Part shown: positions 1 to 9,442 of the stretch, piece after piece
Layout: each line of letters begins with the position of its first letter
How positions within the stretch are numbered: position 1 is the stretch's first letter
Source of the DNA: Rhizobium sophorae
GTDB lineage: Bacteria > Pseudomonadota > Alphaproteobacteria > Rhizobiales > Rhizobiaceae
Assembly (NCBI RefSeq): GCF_013087515.1
Contig: NZ_JABFCN010000066.1
Coordinates: forward strand, 1-64,000
Reading direction: 5' to 3'
DNA: 64,000 nt
Program-made: the position numbers and the translations under genes
The notes under the pieces: model-generated
Databases searched by the model: none
What the model was told of the DNA's origin: nothing
Seen by the model: the letters and a program-made list of their open reading frames with translations, nothing else

Positions 1-42
1 CTTCGTCGCCAGCAGCGCCGCCGCCCTCGTTCAGTGAGGGGG

Positions 43-110
43 CTTATAGAACTAACCCCGGCAGACAGTCAACACACCAAACCAAAGTTTTTTGACATTT
101 TTGTAACAGG
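43..110 (-). promoter_or_regulatory. Strong leftward promoter, probably of an rRNA operon
   Basis: Read on the minus strand there is TTGACT (72-67), an 18-base spacer and TATAAG (48-43), followed by a C-rich discriminator and a GC-rich leader running off the left edge. Upstream of the -35, about 80-110, lies an A/T-tract stretch like an UP element. A near-consensus promoter with C-rich discriminator and UP-like tract is typical of rRNA promoters, and the leader resembles what I remember upstream of rhizobial 16S genes. The rRNA gene itself is outside the window, so this is inference. Confidence 0.45.
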
Positions 111-328
111 TTGAAAATGAAGGGCTTTTGGCGTTCATCTCCAGAAACTAAGAAATTCGCCGCCCGAATGGTGGTTTTTGAGATTCGTTTTCGCCGAATC
201 CCGAAGAACGGCTTCGGCGAGGGAGACAAGGCTTATATGGGGAGCCTGGCGCGGAATTCCAGGGTGCTTGCCTATGCCACGCCTCACTCGCTAGTTTGGC
301 GATGAAGAACGATGCGGCGGAGTGAAGA
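111..328. other. Non-coding gap before the ornithine cyclodeaminase gene
   Basis: I see no convincing gene here. The short open frames on both strands lack family resemblance and good start signals. The only supported element is the Shine-Dalgarno GGAG at 319-322 serving the gene that starts at 329. A TGA at 35-37 closes a short plus-strand frame from the window edge, but that stretch is better explained as the leader of the leftward promoter. Confidence 0.5.
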
Positions 329-1276
329 ATGCTTGTCCTCGATGAAGAACAGACGCGCGCGGCCCTGCCCTGGCCGGAACTAATCGAGGCGATCGCCCGC
401 ATGTTCCAGAGCGAATGCGTGATGCCGGTGCGTCATCACCATGAGATGGAGGTGCCGGATGAGGAGAGCGCCACATTGCTCCTAATGCCGGCCTGGGTTC
501 CCGGACGCTATGCCGGGGTAAAGACGGTCTCGGTCTTTCCAGGCAATGTGCGGCGGGGCCTGCCGGCGATCTTCGGAACCTATCTTCTTTCCTCCGGCGC
601 TACCGGGGAAATGCTTGCCGCGATCGACGGCGGCGAGTTGACCGCGCGGCGAACGGCGGCGGCATCGGCGCTGGCGGCCCGCCATCTCGCCCGTGCCGAC
701 GCGGAAGAGCTGCTCGTCTGCGGAACCGGGCGGTTGTCGCTCAACCTGATGTTTGCCCACGGCACGACCCGACCGATCAAGAGGTACCGGGTCTGGGGCC
801 GCAGCGGGCAAGCGGCAGAAAAGATCGCAGCCGAAGCTCGGGCGCTCGGCCTGAATGCCGAGGCGGTCGCGGATGCTCAAGCGGCAGCGCGGACGGCCGA
901 TATCATTTCCTGCGCCACGCTTTCCAGCGCGCCACTGATATCAGGCGAATGGCTGAAGCCCGGCGCCCATCTCGATCTCATCGGCGCCTTCAAGCCGAGC
1001 ATGCGCGAAAGCGACGACGAGGCCATCCGCCGTGCCTCCGTTTATGTCGATACCCGCGCCGGCGCCATCGCCGAGGCAGGCGACATCGTTCAGCCGCTGA
1101 AAAGCGGCGTGCTGAAGGAAGGCGACATCAGGGCTGAGCTTGCGGAACTCGTCAGCGGCGCTCATGGCGGACGAAGCCATGACGCTGAGATCACGCTGTT
1201 CAAGTCGGTGGGTGCGGCGTTGGAGGATCTCGCCGGCGCCATCCTTGCCTATGAGACAGTGACGGGCCGAAAGTGA
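329..1276 (+). CDS. Ornithine cyclodeaminase / mu-crystallin family protein
   Basis: A 315-residue NAD(P)-dependent enzyme of the ornithine cyclodeaminase/mu-crystallin family. Members convert ornithine to proline with ammonia release, or act as alanine dehydrogenases or pyrroline-2-carboxylate reductases. The family lysine is visible at K65 (motif GVKTVSVFPGN), the substrate-loop motif ELTARRTAAASALAA at about 103-117, and a Rossmann-like GTGRLS turn at about 132-137 that departs from the usual GxGxQA. Length is normal. The start is set by GGAG at 319-322. It overlaps the GTG start of hrpB by four bases, so the two are probably co-transcribed, although no functional link is known. No arginase neighbour is present to favour ornithine as substrate, so the reaction is open. 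Confidence 0.85.
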   Translation: MLVLDEEQTRAALPWPELIEAIARMFQSECVMPVRHHHEMEVPDEESATLLLMPAWVPGRYAGVKTVSVFPGNVRRGLPAIFGTYLLSSGATGEMLAAIDGGELTARRTAAASALAARHLARADAEELLVCGTGRLSLNLMFAHGTTRPIKRYRVWGRSGQAAEKIAAEARALGLNAEAVADAQAAARTADIISCATLSSAPLISGEWLKPGAHLDLIGAFKPSMRESDDEAIRRASVYVDTRAGAIAEAGDIVQPLKSGVLKEGDIRAELAELVSGAHGGRSHDAEITLFKSVGAALEDLAGAILAYETVTGRK

Positions 1277-3738
1277 CAATCAGTGCATCCTTGCCGGAAC
1301 TTCCGGTTTCACATGTCCTGCCGGCCGTCGCTGCCGCGCTGGAAAAGCAAAAACGCGCCGTTCTTTCCGCCCCGCCCGGCGCCGGCAAGACGACGTTGGT
1401 GCCACTTTACCTGCTTGGCCAGGTCTGGCGCGGCGACGGCAAGATCATCCTGCTGGAGCCACGGCGGCTGGCGGCGCGGGCGGCGGCAAGCCGGATGGCA
1501 TCGCTCATCGGCGAACAGGTCGGCGAGACGGTCGGCTACCGCATGCGCCTCGACAACAGGATATCGGCAGCGACACGGATCGAGGTGGTGACCGAAGGGG
1601 TTTTCGCCCGGATGATCCTCGACGATCCGGAACTGAACGGCGTCTCGGTGGTGATCTTCGACGAGTTCCACGAGCGTTCGCTGGACGCAGACTTCGGACT
1701 CGCTCTGGCGCTCGACGTCCAGTCGGCTCTACGCGACGATCTGCGTATCCTCGTCATGTCGGCGACCCTCGACATCGAACGCGTGGCCGCCCTGCTCGAC
1801 CATCCGCCTGTTATCGAAAGCCTGGGGCGCAGCTTTCCGATCGATATCCGTTACCGGGATCGGCCGGGCGGCGAACGTATCGAGGATGCGGTGACGTGGG
1901 CGATACTCGATGCCCATGCCAATGAGCCCGGCTCGATCCTCGCCTTCCTGCCCGGTCAGGCGGAAATTACCCGGACCGTCCAACGCCTGCAGGGACGATT
2001 CGGAGCCGAAACGCTGATTGCGCCGCTTTACGGCAATCTCAGCCAGAAGGAGCAGGATGCGGCGATCCGACCGGCATCCAAAGGGACGCGCAAGATCGTG
2101 CTTGCGACATCGATCGCCGAAACGTCGATCACCATCGACGGCGTCAGGATCGTGATCGACAGCGGGCTGCAGCGTCTTCCGGTGTTCGAGGCGTCGACCG
2201 GTATCACGCGGCTGGAAACGGTGCGCGTGTCGCGGGCTTCCGCCGATCAGCGGGCCGGCCGTGCCGGGCGAACGGAACCGGGCATCGCCGTCAGGCTGTG
2301 GCACCAGGGACAGACGGCGGCATTGCCTGCCTTCGCCCCGCCACAGATCCTTTCCAGCGATCTCTCGGGGCTGGTGCTCGACCTCGCACATTGGGGCGTT
2401 CAAGATCCGGCATCCCTTGCCTTCGTCGATCAGCCGCCGGAAACGACGCTGAGGGAAGCGCGCGCGCTGCTTGGCCAACTCGGCGCCCTAAACAGGGACG
2501 GAGCGCTGACGGCGCGCGGCAAGGTGATGCGCGATCTCGCTTTGCCGCCGCGGCTTGCCGCCATGGTCGTCTCGGCGGGAGAAGCGGGACACGCCCGGGA
2601 TGCGGCGATGATCGCCGTGCTTCTCACCGAACAGGGGCTCGGCGGAACGAGTGTCGATATCGAGGAGCGGCTGCGACGCTTCAAGGCCGAACGGAGCGAA
2701 AGAGCAGAGGCCTCGCGGCGGCTGGCGGGACGGCTGGCGAGCGGCCTCGACAGGGTTGCCTCAACGGCGCCGGCGCTTGTCGGCCAGTTGCTGCTGCATG
2801 CGTTCCCGGATCGAATCGCGCTTCAGCGCGGCGGGCGCGGCCGGTTCGTGATGGCGAACGGGCGCGGAGCGGAGCTGCCGGAAACCGAGAGACTGGCCGG
2901 CAGCCAGATGCTGGTGATTGCCGACCTGACCGGACGGGCGGCGCAGGCGCGGGTTCTGGCGGCAGCCGAGGTGACACGCGGCGACATCGAAGCCGAGTTA
3001 CCCGGGGAGATCAAAACCGGCGACCAGATATTCTTCGACCGCCAGAGTCGGCAAATCCGGGCGCGGCGGGCAACCCGGCTTGGCGCCATCGTCTTCGAAG
3101 AGACGCCCTTGCCGCGCCCGTCCGGGGCAGCGGTCACGCAGGCGCTGGTAGAGGGGGTGCGCGAACTGGGGCTCGATCAGCTTGCCTTCTCCAAGGAGGC
3201 CGTGCAATTGCGCGAGCGGATCGGATTCCTTCATCGGACGATCGGCGAGCCTTGGCCCGATGTCAGCGATGATGCCCTGCTTTCCCGGCTCGACGACTGG
3301 TTCGCACCCTTCCAGACGGAGGCCCGCGGCCTTTCGGAGATTTCCGCCGCCGGGCTTTCGACCGGACTGATGTCGCTGGTACCACACGAATTGCAACGCG
3401 ACCTTAGCCGGCTTGCACCGACGCATTTCGAGGCGCCGACCGGCCAAAGACATCCGATCCAATATGAGGGCGAGGAACCGGTTCTGACGATCCGCGTGCA
3501 GGAGCTGTTTGGACTGAAGCAGCATCCGGCCATTGCCGGTGGCCGCCTGCCGCTGCTGCTCGAGCTCACCTCGCCGGCGCACCGGCCGATCCAGACGACA
3601 CGCGACCTGCCGGGCTTCTGGGCCGGCTCTTGGAAGGATGTGCGTGCCGATATGCGCGGGCGCTATCCCCGGCATCCCTGGCCGGAGCGGCCGGAGGATG
3701 CGTTGCCGACGACACGGGCAAAACCGCGTGGTACATGA
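1273..3738 (+). CDS. hrpB: ATP-dependent helicase HrpB
   Basis: An 821-residue DEAH-type helicase of the HrpB family. The physiological role is poorly defined in bacteria (RNA helicase-like, cytoplasmic). Visible motifs are Walker A GAGKT at 36-40, the DE-F-H box at 130-133 (FDEFHERS), SATLD motif III, motif VI QRAGRAGR at about 340, and the long C-terminal HrpB domain ending near a WAGSWKDVRADMRGRYPRHPWPE-type segment characteristic of the family. The start is GTG at 1273, overlapping the previous stop as GTGA. Length fits the family (about 810-850). Translational coupling with the upstream ornithine cyclodeaminase gene is likely. Confidence 0.95.
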   Translation: MTISASLPELPVSHVLPAVAAALEKQKRAVLSAPPGAGKTTLVPLYLLGQVWRGDGKIILLEPRRLAARAAASRMASLIGEQVGETVGYRMRLDNRISAATRIEVVTEGVFARMILDDPELNGVSVVIFDEFHERSLDADFGLALALDVQSALRDDLRILVMSATLDIERVAALLDHPPVIESLGRSFPIDIRYRDRPGGERIEDAVTWAILDAHANEPGSILAFLPGQAEITRTVQRLQGRFGAETLIAPLYGNLSQKEQDAAIRPASKGTRKIVLATSIAETSITIDGVRIVIDSGLQRLPVFEASTGITRLETVRVSRASADQRAGRAGRTEPGIAVRLWHQGQTAALPAFAPPQILSSDLSGLVLDLAHWGVQDPASLAFVDQPPETTLREARALLGQLGALNRDGALTARGKVMRDLALPPRLAAMVVSAGEAGHARDAAMIAVLLTEQGLGGTSVDIEERLRRFKAERSERAEASRRLAGRLASGLDRVASTAPALVGQLLLHAFPDRIALQRGGRGRFVMANGRGAELPETERLAGSQMLVIADLTGRAAQARVLAAAEVTRGDIEAELPGEIKTGDQIFFDRQSRQIRARRATRLGAIVFEETPLPRPSGAAVTQALVEGVRELGLDQLAFSKEAVQLRERIGFLHRTIGEPWPDVSDDALLSRLDDWFAPFQTEARGLSEISAAGLSTGLMSLVPHELQRDLSRLAPTHFEAPTGQRHPIQYEGEEPVLTIRVQELFGLKQHPAIAGGRLPLLLELTSPAHRPIQTTRDLPGFWAGSWKDVRADMRGRYPRHPWPERPEDALPTTRAKPRGT

Positions 3739-3762
3739 GGCCATTCAAGGAGCCCTCGGCAC

Positions 3763-5091
3763 ATGATCGACAAGCCTGGGATGATCGACAAGACGGAAGG
3801 CTATACGCTGGAAGACCGGCATAACAGCCGCAGGCTGCGCCTGCAGACGCTGGTGCGGCTGCGCTGGCTTGCCGTCGGCGGACAGGCGCTGACGGTTTTC
3901 ATCGTTGCCTTCTGGCTGAAATTTCCCTTACCGCTGGTTGCCAGTTCTTCGCTGATCGCCGCCCTTGCCTGGGTGAATTTCTACCTGACGATCCGTTATC
4001 CGCCGACCCATCGGCTGGAACCGCCGGCCGCCTTCGCCCTGCTCGGCTTCGACCTTTTGCAGCTCTGCGCGCTGCTCTTTATCACCGGCGGCCTTGCCAA
4101 TCCCTTCGCAGCGCTCGTCTGCGTGCCGGTCATCATCTCCTTTGCCTCGCAGCCGATTCGCTACAGCACCGCGCTGATCGGCGTTGCGATGGTCTGCATC
4201 ACGGTGCTTGCCTTTTCGCCCTTTCCGCTGCCCTGGTTCGACGGCGTCGAGATCAACGTGCACAACGTCATGCAGTTCGGTGTCTGGTGCTCGATCGCCT
4301 CAACCATGGCATTCGCCGCTTTCTATGCCTATCGGGTCTCGATGGAAGCGAGCCAGCTTGCCGATGCGCTGGCTGCGACCGAACTGGTGCTGCAGCGGGA
4401 AAAGCATCTGTCGCAGCTTGACGGGCTGGCGGCGGCGGCCGCCCATGAACTCGGCACGCCGCTGGCGACGATCAGCGTCGTCGCCAAGGAAATGGAGCGC
4501 GAACTCAAGGACGACGACCGTTTCCGCGAGGACGTGATGCTGCTGCGCAGCCAGAGCGAACGCTGTCGCGATATCCTGCGGCGGCTGACGACGCTTTCCT
4601 CCGAAGGCGAGGCACATATGCGCCGGCTGCCGCTTTCCTCGATGATCGAGGAGATCGTCGCCCCGCACCGGGAATTCGGCATCGCTCTCGAGCTCATCGA
4701 AAAGAGCCCGCGCAAGGGTGAGCCTGTCACCGACCGCAATGCCGGCATCATGTACGGGCTCGGCAACCTGATCGAAAATGCCGTCGATTATGCACGGGAG
4801 AAAGTGACCGTCACTGTCGAGCACGATCACGACAAAGTGCTGATCGTTATCGAGGACGACGGTAACGGTTATGCGCCTGATATTCTGACGCGGATCGGCG
4901 AACCCTATGTGACGAAGCGGCAGAAAGAGGATACGGCGGGTGGCCTCGGGCTCGGGCTTTTCATTGCCAAGACGCTGCTGGAGCGCTCCGGCGCATCGCT
5001 GGTTTTCGAGAATCGCGATCCGGAAAGTGCGGGCGCGCGTATCCGGATCGAATGGCCGCGCATGCTGATCGACGCAAATTCGACAAAATAA
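3763..5091 (+). CDS. actS: Redox-sensing histidine kinase ActS (RegB family)
   Basis: A 442-residue membrane sensor kinase, partner of the ActR regulator encoded next. About six hydrophobic segments fill residues 30-190. The RegB/PrrB quinone-sensing heptapeptide GGLANPF is at 109-115. The H-box AAAAHELGTPLAT has the phosphoacceptor at H228, and the redox-active cysteine of the RegB family is present as C268 (SERCRDIL). N, G1 (DDGNGYAP) and G2 (GGLGLGLFIAK) ATPase boxes follow. CAAGGAG at 3747-3753 supports the first ATG. A 12-base duplication (3763-3774 and 3781-3792) creates a second ATG 18 bases downstream. In rhizobia ActS/ActR is known for acid tolerance and control of redox, CO2 and nitrogen functions. 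Confidence 0.93.
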   Translation: MIDKPGMIDKTEGYTLEDRHNSRRLRLQTLVRLRWLAVGGQALTVFIVAFWLKFPLPLVASSSLIAALAWVNFYLTIRYPPTHRLEPPAAFALLGFDLLQLCALLFITGGLANPFAALVCVPVIISFASQPIRYSTALIGVAMVCITVLAFSPFPLPWFDGVEINVHNVMQFGVWCSIASTMAFAAFYAYRVSMEASQLADALAATELVLQREKHLSQLDGLAAAAAHELGTPLATISVVAKEMERELKDDDRFREDVMLLRSQSERCRDILRRLTTLSSEGEAHMRRLPLSSMIEEIVAPHREFGIALELIEKSPRKGEPVTDRNAGIMYGLGNLIENAVDYAREKVTVTVEHDHDKVLIVIEDDGNGYAPDILTRIGEPYVTKRQKEDTAGGLGLGLFIAKTLLERSGASLVFENRDPESAGARIRIEWPRMLIDANSTK

Positions 5092-5159
5092 CTTTGTCGG
5101 CATAAACAGGATATAAGCGGTTGACCCAGATCCGGCGTTCAACCGTCGGGACCGAGACG

Positions 5160-5735
5160 ATGACAGAACAGAATCATGACAATTTCGCCGCGTCGGATGA
5201 CCATATCGGTCCCGACGCCAGCCTGCTGATCGTCGACGACGACGGGCCGTTCCTGCGCCGCCTGGCGCGGGCGATGGAGATACGCGGATTCCAGGTGGAG
5301 ACGGCCGAATCAGTGGCGGAGGGCGTTGCGAAATCGAAAGGCCGGCCGCCGAAATATGCGGTGGTCGACCTTCGGCTCGGCGACGGCAATGGGCTCGACG
5401 TCATCGAGGCTATCCGCCAGCGGCGTGACGACACGCGGATCATCGTTTTGACCGGTTATGGCAATATCGCAACGGCAGTGACTGCCGTGAAGCTTGGCGC
5501 CGTCGACTATCTGGCAAAGCCCGCGGATGCCGACGACGTTTTCGCGGCGCTGACGCAGCGGCCGGGCGAAAAGGCGGAGCTTCCCGAAAATCCGATGTCG
5601 GCCGATCGGGTGCGCTGGGAGCACATCCAGCGGGTCTATGAAATGTGCGAGCGCAATGTTTCCGAAACGGCGCGCCGGCTCAACATGCACCGGCGGACGC
5701 TGCAGCGTATCCTTGCCAAACGCGCGCCGAAATAG
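5160..5735 (+). CDS. actR: Response regulator ActR (RegA/PrrA family)
   Basis: A 191-residue response regulator. The receiver domain has the acidic pair in LLIVDDDGPF, phosphoacceptor D70 (VVDLRLGDGNG), the T in VLTGYG and K120 (YLAKPAD). A short linker leads to a Fis-type helix-turn-helix (NVSETARRLNMHRRTLQRIL), the invariant DNA-binding end of RegA/ActR proteins. It sits 68 bases after actS and is its cognate regulator. I take ATG 5160; an in-frame TTG at 5121 is less likely because family members start close to the receiver domain. It is the global redox regulator output in alphaproteobacteria. Confidence 0.94.
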   Translation: MTEQNHDNFAASDDHIGPDASLLIVDDDGPFLRRLARAMEIRGFQVETAESVAEGVAKSKGRPPKYAVVDLRLGDGNGLDVIEAIRQRRDDTRIIVLTGYGNIATAVTAVKLGAVDYLAKPADADDVFAALTQRPGEKAELPENPMSADRVRWEHIQRVYEMCERNVSETARRLNMHRRTLQRILAKRAPK

Positions 5736-5756
5736 ACGAACACCTCGCGCTTATAA

Positions 5757-6251
5757 TTAGACGTCGTCCACAGTGAACGGCTTTCCGTTCGCCCATTCGG
5801 CCATCATCAGCCTTTGCGCGGCGGCACGCGAGAAGTTGAGCGTGACGGATTTGCGCGTGGCCGGCGCCATGCGGTGTTCCGGCGCCTCGCGAATCATATG
5901 GGCGCCGTAACCATCCGACAGGAACAGTCCGCATTCCTCGGGAAAGATGTCCAGCGGCACATCCTGATGAGTCGCGAAGAACAGGCGGTCGCAATGCAGC
6001 CTGTATTCCGGCCATTTACGATCCACCCTGAAATCCTCGATCGATGTCTTGATTTCGATGATCCAGACCTCGCCCTTGTCCGAAAGAGTGATCAGATCGG
6101 CCCGGCGACCGCTTGCTAAAGGCAGTTCGGGCAGCACGGCGTGGCGCATTTCATGCAGCAATATCTGCGTTCCCCGCCGCACCATCATGGCCCTGTCCGA
6201 TTGCCGGCCATCGATTAACGGATTGTTATTGTAAACGCTCAAAATCGTCAT
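5757..6251 (-). CDS. mmcB: MmcB family DNA repair protein
   Basis: A 164-residue protein resembling MmcB, a PD-(D/E)xK nuclease-like family linked in Caulobacter to the SOS/DNA damage response. Visible nuclease-like elements are RADLITLS (acidic residue), then EVWIIEIKTS giving an ExK pair at about residues 65-70, the usual order for this fold. Length is typical. It is convergent with actR, only 21 bases from its stop. A second possible start lies at about residue 22 (MMVRRG), closer to the conserved core. Function is by family only. Confidence 0.8.
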   Translation of the reverse strand: MTILSVYNNNPLIDGRQSDRAMMVRRGTQILLHEMRHAVLPELPLASGRRADLITLSDKGEVWIIEIKTSIEDFRVDRKWPEYRLHCDRLFFATHQDVPLDIFPEECGLFLSDGYGAHMIREAPEHRMAPATRKSVTLNFSRAAAQRLMMAEWANGKPFTVDDV

Positions 6252-6356
6252 GGATAACCACCGCAGGGGCTGGCGTGTTGTTGCAAAAAAACCATGCGCT
6301 TCTAATTTGCGCGGCAGACGGATTTGTCGCGCTGCAGTAGCCTTGCAAAGCGCAAG

Positions 6357-6372
6357 TTAATCGAAAATAAAC
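6357..6372 (+). promoter_or_regulatory. Possible CtrA-type site upstream of the L,D-transpeptidase gene
   Basis: TTAA, seven bases, then TAAAC: one mismatch to the alphaproteobacterial CtrA consensus TTAA-N7-TTAAC. It lies about 60 bases before the ATG at 6431, a plausible promoter position. Such AT-rich near-matches occur by chance, so this is a weak inference. Confidence 0.25.
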
Positions 6373-6430
6373 CATAATCAACGATGGTCGAGAGACCGAT
6401 CTCCTTGCCCCAAAACTTCAAGAGTCATCC

Positions 6431-7114
6431 ATGCGCATCCGCAATGCATTCCCTGTATTTGGCCTGCTGACGACGCTCGCTCTGGCCGGTTGCTCCACGA
6501 CCTCAGACAGCGCGTCCGTCGACGACAAGGGCGCGGGCCCGACCGTACAGACGGCCCAGATCTTCGATGACGCCTACGGCGTGACGAAGGATGCCGGATA
6601 CTCGCTGCCGGCGATCCCGATCAGCCGGGTCAAGCCGCAGTTCCGCCGCCAGGTCGTCAGCTACCAGACCACAGAGCGTCCCGGAACGATCATCGTCAAC
6701 ACGCGCGAGCGCTTCCTCTACTACATCCTGGCCAACGGCAAGGCCATGCGCTACGGCATCGGCGTCGGCAAGCAGGGCTTCGCATGGGCCGGCACCGCCT
6801 ACGTCGCCTGGAAGCAGGAGTGGCCGAACTGGCACCCGCCAAAGGAAATGGCCGTCCGCCGGCCTGATCTCGCCAAGTACGTCGAAGACGGCATGGGCCC
6901 GGGCCTCACCAATCCGCTCGGCGCACGCGCCATGTATCTCTTCAACGAGGACGGCAAGGACACGCTCTTCCGCCTGCACGGCACGCCAGAATGGGCTTCG
7001 ATCGGCACCGCCGCTTCCTCGGGCTGCATTCGCCTGATGAACCAGGATGTCATCGACCTCTACAGCCGCGTTCGTCCCGGCAAGGGCACATCCAAGGTCG
7101 TCGTCATTCAGTAA
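6431..7114 (+). CDS. L,D-transpeptidase lipoprotein (YkuD domain)
   Basis: A 227-residue envelope enzyme. The N-terminus is a lipoprotein signal with lipobox LALAGC and lipidated C21. The YkuD domain covers about 80-227 and would form 3-3 or 1-3 peptidoglycan cross-links or anchor outer-membrane proteins. Catalytic C199 is in SSGCIRL and the upstream His is H183 (LHGTPEW), 16 residues before it. The canonical motif has a His directly before Gly-Cys (S/T-H-G-C), but here that position is Ser. Rhizobiales carry many paralogues of this enzyme, since polar growth relies heavily on L,D-cross-links. It is monocistronic and ends at a bidirectional terminator. Confidence 0.9.
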   Translation: MRIRNAFPVFGLLTTLALAGCSTTSDSASVDDKGAGPTVQTAQIFDDAYGVTKDAGYSLPAIPISRVKPQFRRQVVSYQTTERPGTIIVNTRERFLYYILANGKAMRYGIGVGKQGFAWAGTAYVAWKQEWPNWHPPKEMAVRRPDLAKYVEDGMGPGLTNPLGARAMYLFNEDGKDTLFRLHGTPEWASIGTAASSGCIRLMNQDVIDLYSRVRPGKGTSKVVVIQ

Positions 7115-7133
7115 GCTAGATATCGAAATGGGT

Positions 7134-7173
7134 AAAAAAAGGGCCGCCGGGACTGTCGTTTCGGCGGCCTTTT
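7134..7173. terminator. Bidirectional intrinsic terminator
   Basis: Perfect 8-base stem GGCCGCCG (7142-7149) / CGGCGGCC (7162-7169) with a 12-base loop, an A-run before it (7134-7140) and T4 after it (7170-7173). It serves the plus-strand L,D-transpeptidase gene and the convergent malate synthase gene. Confidence 0.9.
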
Positions 7174-7185
7174 CGTATCTTCCTA

Positions 7186-9357
7186 TCACGCAGCCTGTTT
7201 CGCCTTGAGTTCGAGGCGGCGGCGGTGAAGCACCGGCTCGGTGTAGCCGTTCGGCTGCTCCCTGCCCTTCAGGACGAGATCGAGGGCGGCCTGGAAGGCG
7301 ATCGAATCGTCGAAATTGCCGGCCATCGGCTGATAGGCCGGATCCGATTCGTTCTGCCGGTCGACGACGGCGGCCATGCGTTTCATCGTCTCGACGATCT
7401 GAGCTTCGGTGACGACCTTGTGATGCAACCAGTTCGCCATATGCTGGGCCGAGATGCGCAACGTCGCGCGATCCTCCATCAGACCGACATTGTTGATGTC
7501 GGGCACTTTCGAGCAGCCGACGCCCTGATCGACCCAGCGCACGACGTAACCGAGGATGCCCTGAGCATTGTTGTCGAGTTCGCGCTGGATTTCCTCCGGC
7601 GTCCAGTTCGGCCGCACCGCGACCGGCACGGAGAGAATATCGGAAAGCTTGGCGCGGGCGCGATCCTTCAGCCCCAGCTGAACACGGGAGACATTGACCC
7701 GGTGGTAATGGGTGGCATGCAAGGTCGCCGCCGTCGGCGACGGCACCCAGGCGGTGTTGGCGCCGGCCTTCGGGTGGGCGATCTTCTGTTCGAGCATCGC
7801 CGCCATCAGATCCGGCATCGCCCACATGCCCTTGCCGATCTGGGCGTGGCCGGCAAGGCCGCATTCGAGGCCGATGTCGACGTTCCAGTTCTCATAGGCG
7901 GAAATCCAGGTCGCCTGGCGCATGTCGCCCTTGCGAATCATCGGGCCGGCTTCCATCGAAGTGTGGATCTCGTCGCCGGTGCGATCGAGGAAGCCTGTAT
8001 TGATGAAGACGACGCGCTCGCGAGCGGCACGGATGCATTCCTTGAGGTTGACGGTCGTGCGGCGCTCCTCATCCATGATGCCCATCTTGATGGTATTGCG
8101 CGGTAGGCCAAGCGCATCTTCGACCCGCGAGAAGATCTCGACGGCGAAGGCGACCTCTTCCGGCCCATGCATCTTCGGCTTGACCACATACATGGAGCCC
8201 GTGCGGGAATTCTTCCGCCGGCCGGAGGGGCCGATATCATAAAGCGCGATCAGGCTGGTGATCGCAGCATCCATGATGCCCTCGGGCACCTCGTTGCCGT
8301 CGCGGTCGAGGATCGCCGGATTGGTCATGAGGTGGCCGACATTGCGCACCAGCATCAGCGAGCGGCGATGCAGCTCGAAGGAGCTACCGTCCGGACCGGC
8401 ATATTGCAGATCCGGGTTGAGCTTGCGAATGAAGCTCGTTCCGCCCTTTGCCACCTCTTCCTGCAGGTCGCCCTTCATCAGGCCGAGCCAGTTGCGATAG
8501 ACAGTGACCTTGTCCTCGGCATCGACGGCGGCAATCGAATCCTCGCAGTCCATGATGGTCGTGATTGCCGATTCCAGCCAGACATCGGAAATATCAGCCG
8601 GATCGGCTTTTCCGATCGTCGTCGCCGCATCGATGACGATTTCGATGTGAATACCGTTGTTCTTCAGGAGAATATGCGTGGGGGCGGCGGCGGCACCGCG
8701 ATAGCCGGCAAAATGACCGACGTCCGTCAGCATTGCCTGCTCGCCATCGATCGATCTGACGACCAGCACTCCATCCTTGACGGCGAAGCTTCCGACGTCC
8801 TTCCAGCGGCAGTCCTGCAGCGGCGCTGACGTATCGAGGAAATCGCGCACCCAGGCGATGACCTTCTCGCCGCGCTTCGGATTGTAGCCCTTGCCCTTCT
8901 CGGCGCCGTCGCTCTCGGGAATGGCGTCCGTGCCGTAGAGCGCATCATAGAGCGAACCCCAGCGGGCATTTGCGGCGTTCAAGGCATAACGGGCGTTCAT
9001 GACGGGAACGACGAGCTGCGGGCCGGCGATCGAGGCGATCTCCGGGTCGACATTTTCGGTCGAAACCTGGAAGTCCGATCCCTCAGGCAGGAGATAGCCG
9101 ATTTCACGGAGGAAGGACTGGTATTCGTCCATATCCGCCGGGGCGCCATGTCGGCGATACCAGTCGTCGATCTTGACCTGCAGCTCATCGCGTTTTGCCA
9201 GCAGCCCACGATTCTTCGGGGCGAGATCGTGGATGATCGCCGAAAAGTCCGCGAAGAACTTGTCCGCATCGACCGCCAGACCCGGCAGCACCTCCTTGAC
9301 GAGGAAATCATGAAGGACGGTTTCGATGGCAAGACCGTTCTTATCAACGCGGCTCAT
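7186..9357 (-). CDS. glcB: Malate synthase G
   Basis: A 723-residue malate synthase of the G isoform, condensing glyoxylate and acetyl-CoA to malate (glyoxylate shunt and glycolate use, cytoplasmic). Family segments seen include [13 protein letters not shown], the catalytic region with GIMDEERRT and [14 protein letters not shown], and the C-terminal block [23 protein letters not shown] with [13 protein letters not shown]. Length fits MSG (about 720-730) and not the shorter A isoform. The open frame extends 18 codons further upstream, but the family start is MSRVDKNGL. It stands alone and is convergent with the L,D-transpeptidase gene. Confidence 0.96.
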   Translation of the reverse strand: MSRVDKNGLAIETVLHDFLVKEVLPGLAVDADKFFADFSAIIHDLAPKNRGLLAKRDELQVKIDDWYRRHGAPADMDEYQSFLREIGYLLPEGSDFQVSTENVDPEIASIAGPQLVVPVMNARYALNAANARWGSLYDALYGTDAIPESDGAEKGKGYNPKRGEKVIAWVRDFLDTSAPLQDCRWKDVGSFAVKDGVLVVRSIDGEQAMLTDVGHFAGYRGAAAAPTHILLKNNGIHIEIVIDAATTIGKADPADISDVWLESAITTIMDCEDSIAAVDAEDKVTVYRNWLGLMKGDLQEEVAKGGTSFIRKLNPDLQYAGPDGSSFELHRRSLMLVRNVGHLMTNPAILDRDGNEVPEGIMDAAITSLIALYDIGPSGRRKNSRTGSMYVVKPKMHGPEEVAFAVEIFSRVEDALGLPRNTIKMGIMDEERRTTVNLKECIRAARERVVFINTGFLDRTGDEIHTSMEAGPMIRKGDMRQATWISAYENWNVDIGLECGLAGHAQIGKGMWAMPDLMAAMLEQKIAHPKAGANTAWVPSPTAATLHATHYHRVNVSRVQLGLKDRARAKLSDILSVPVAVRPNWTPEEIQRELDNNAQGILGYVVRWVDQGVGCSKVPDINNVGLMEDRATLRISAQHMANWLHHKVVTEAQIVETMKRMAAVVDRQNESDPAYQPMAGNFDDSIAFQAALDLVLKGREQPNGYTEPVLHRRRLELKAKQAA

Positions 9358-9442
9358 GCGGCATTCTCCCTGGCAACGACTTTGAATGCTGCCACTTTGC
9401 CCGGCTTTCATTCACAGTCAATTCTGCAATAATTCGAAAGAT

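Noticed and set aside
2-37. Possible 3' end of a plus-strand gene ending TGA at 35-37
   Set aside because: Only 11 codons are visible, and the segment is better explained as the GC-rich leader of the leftward rRNA-like promoter.
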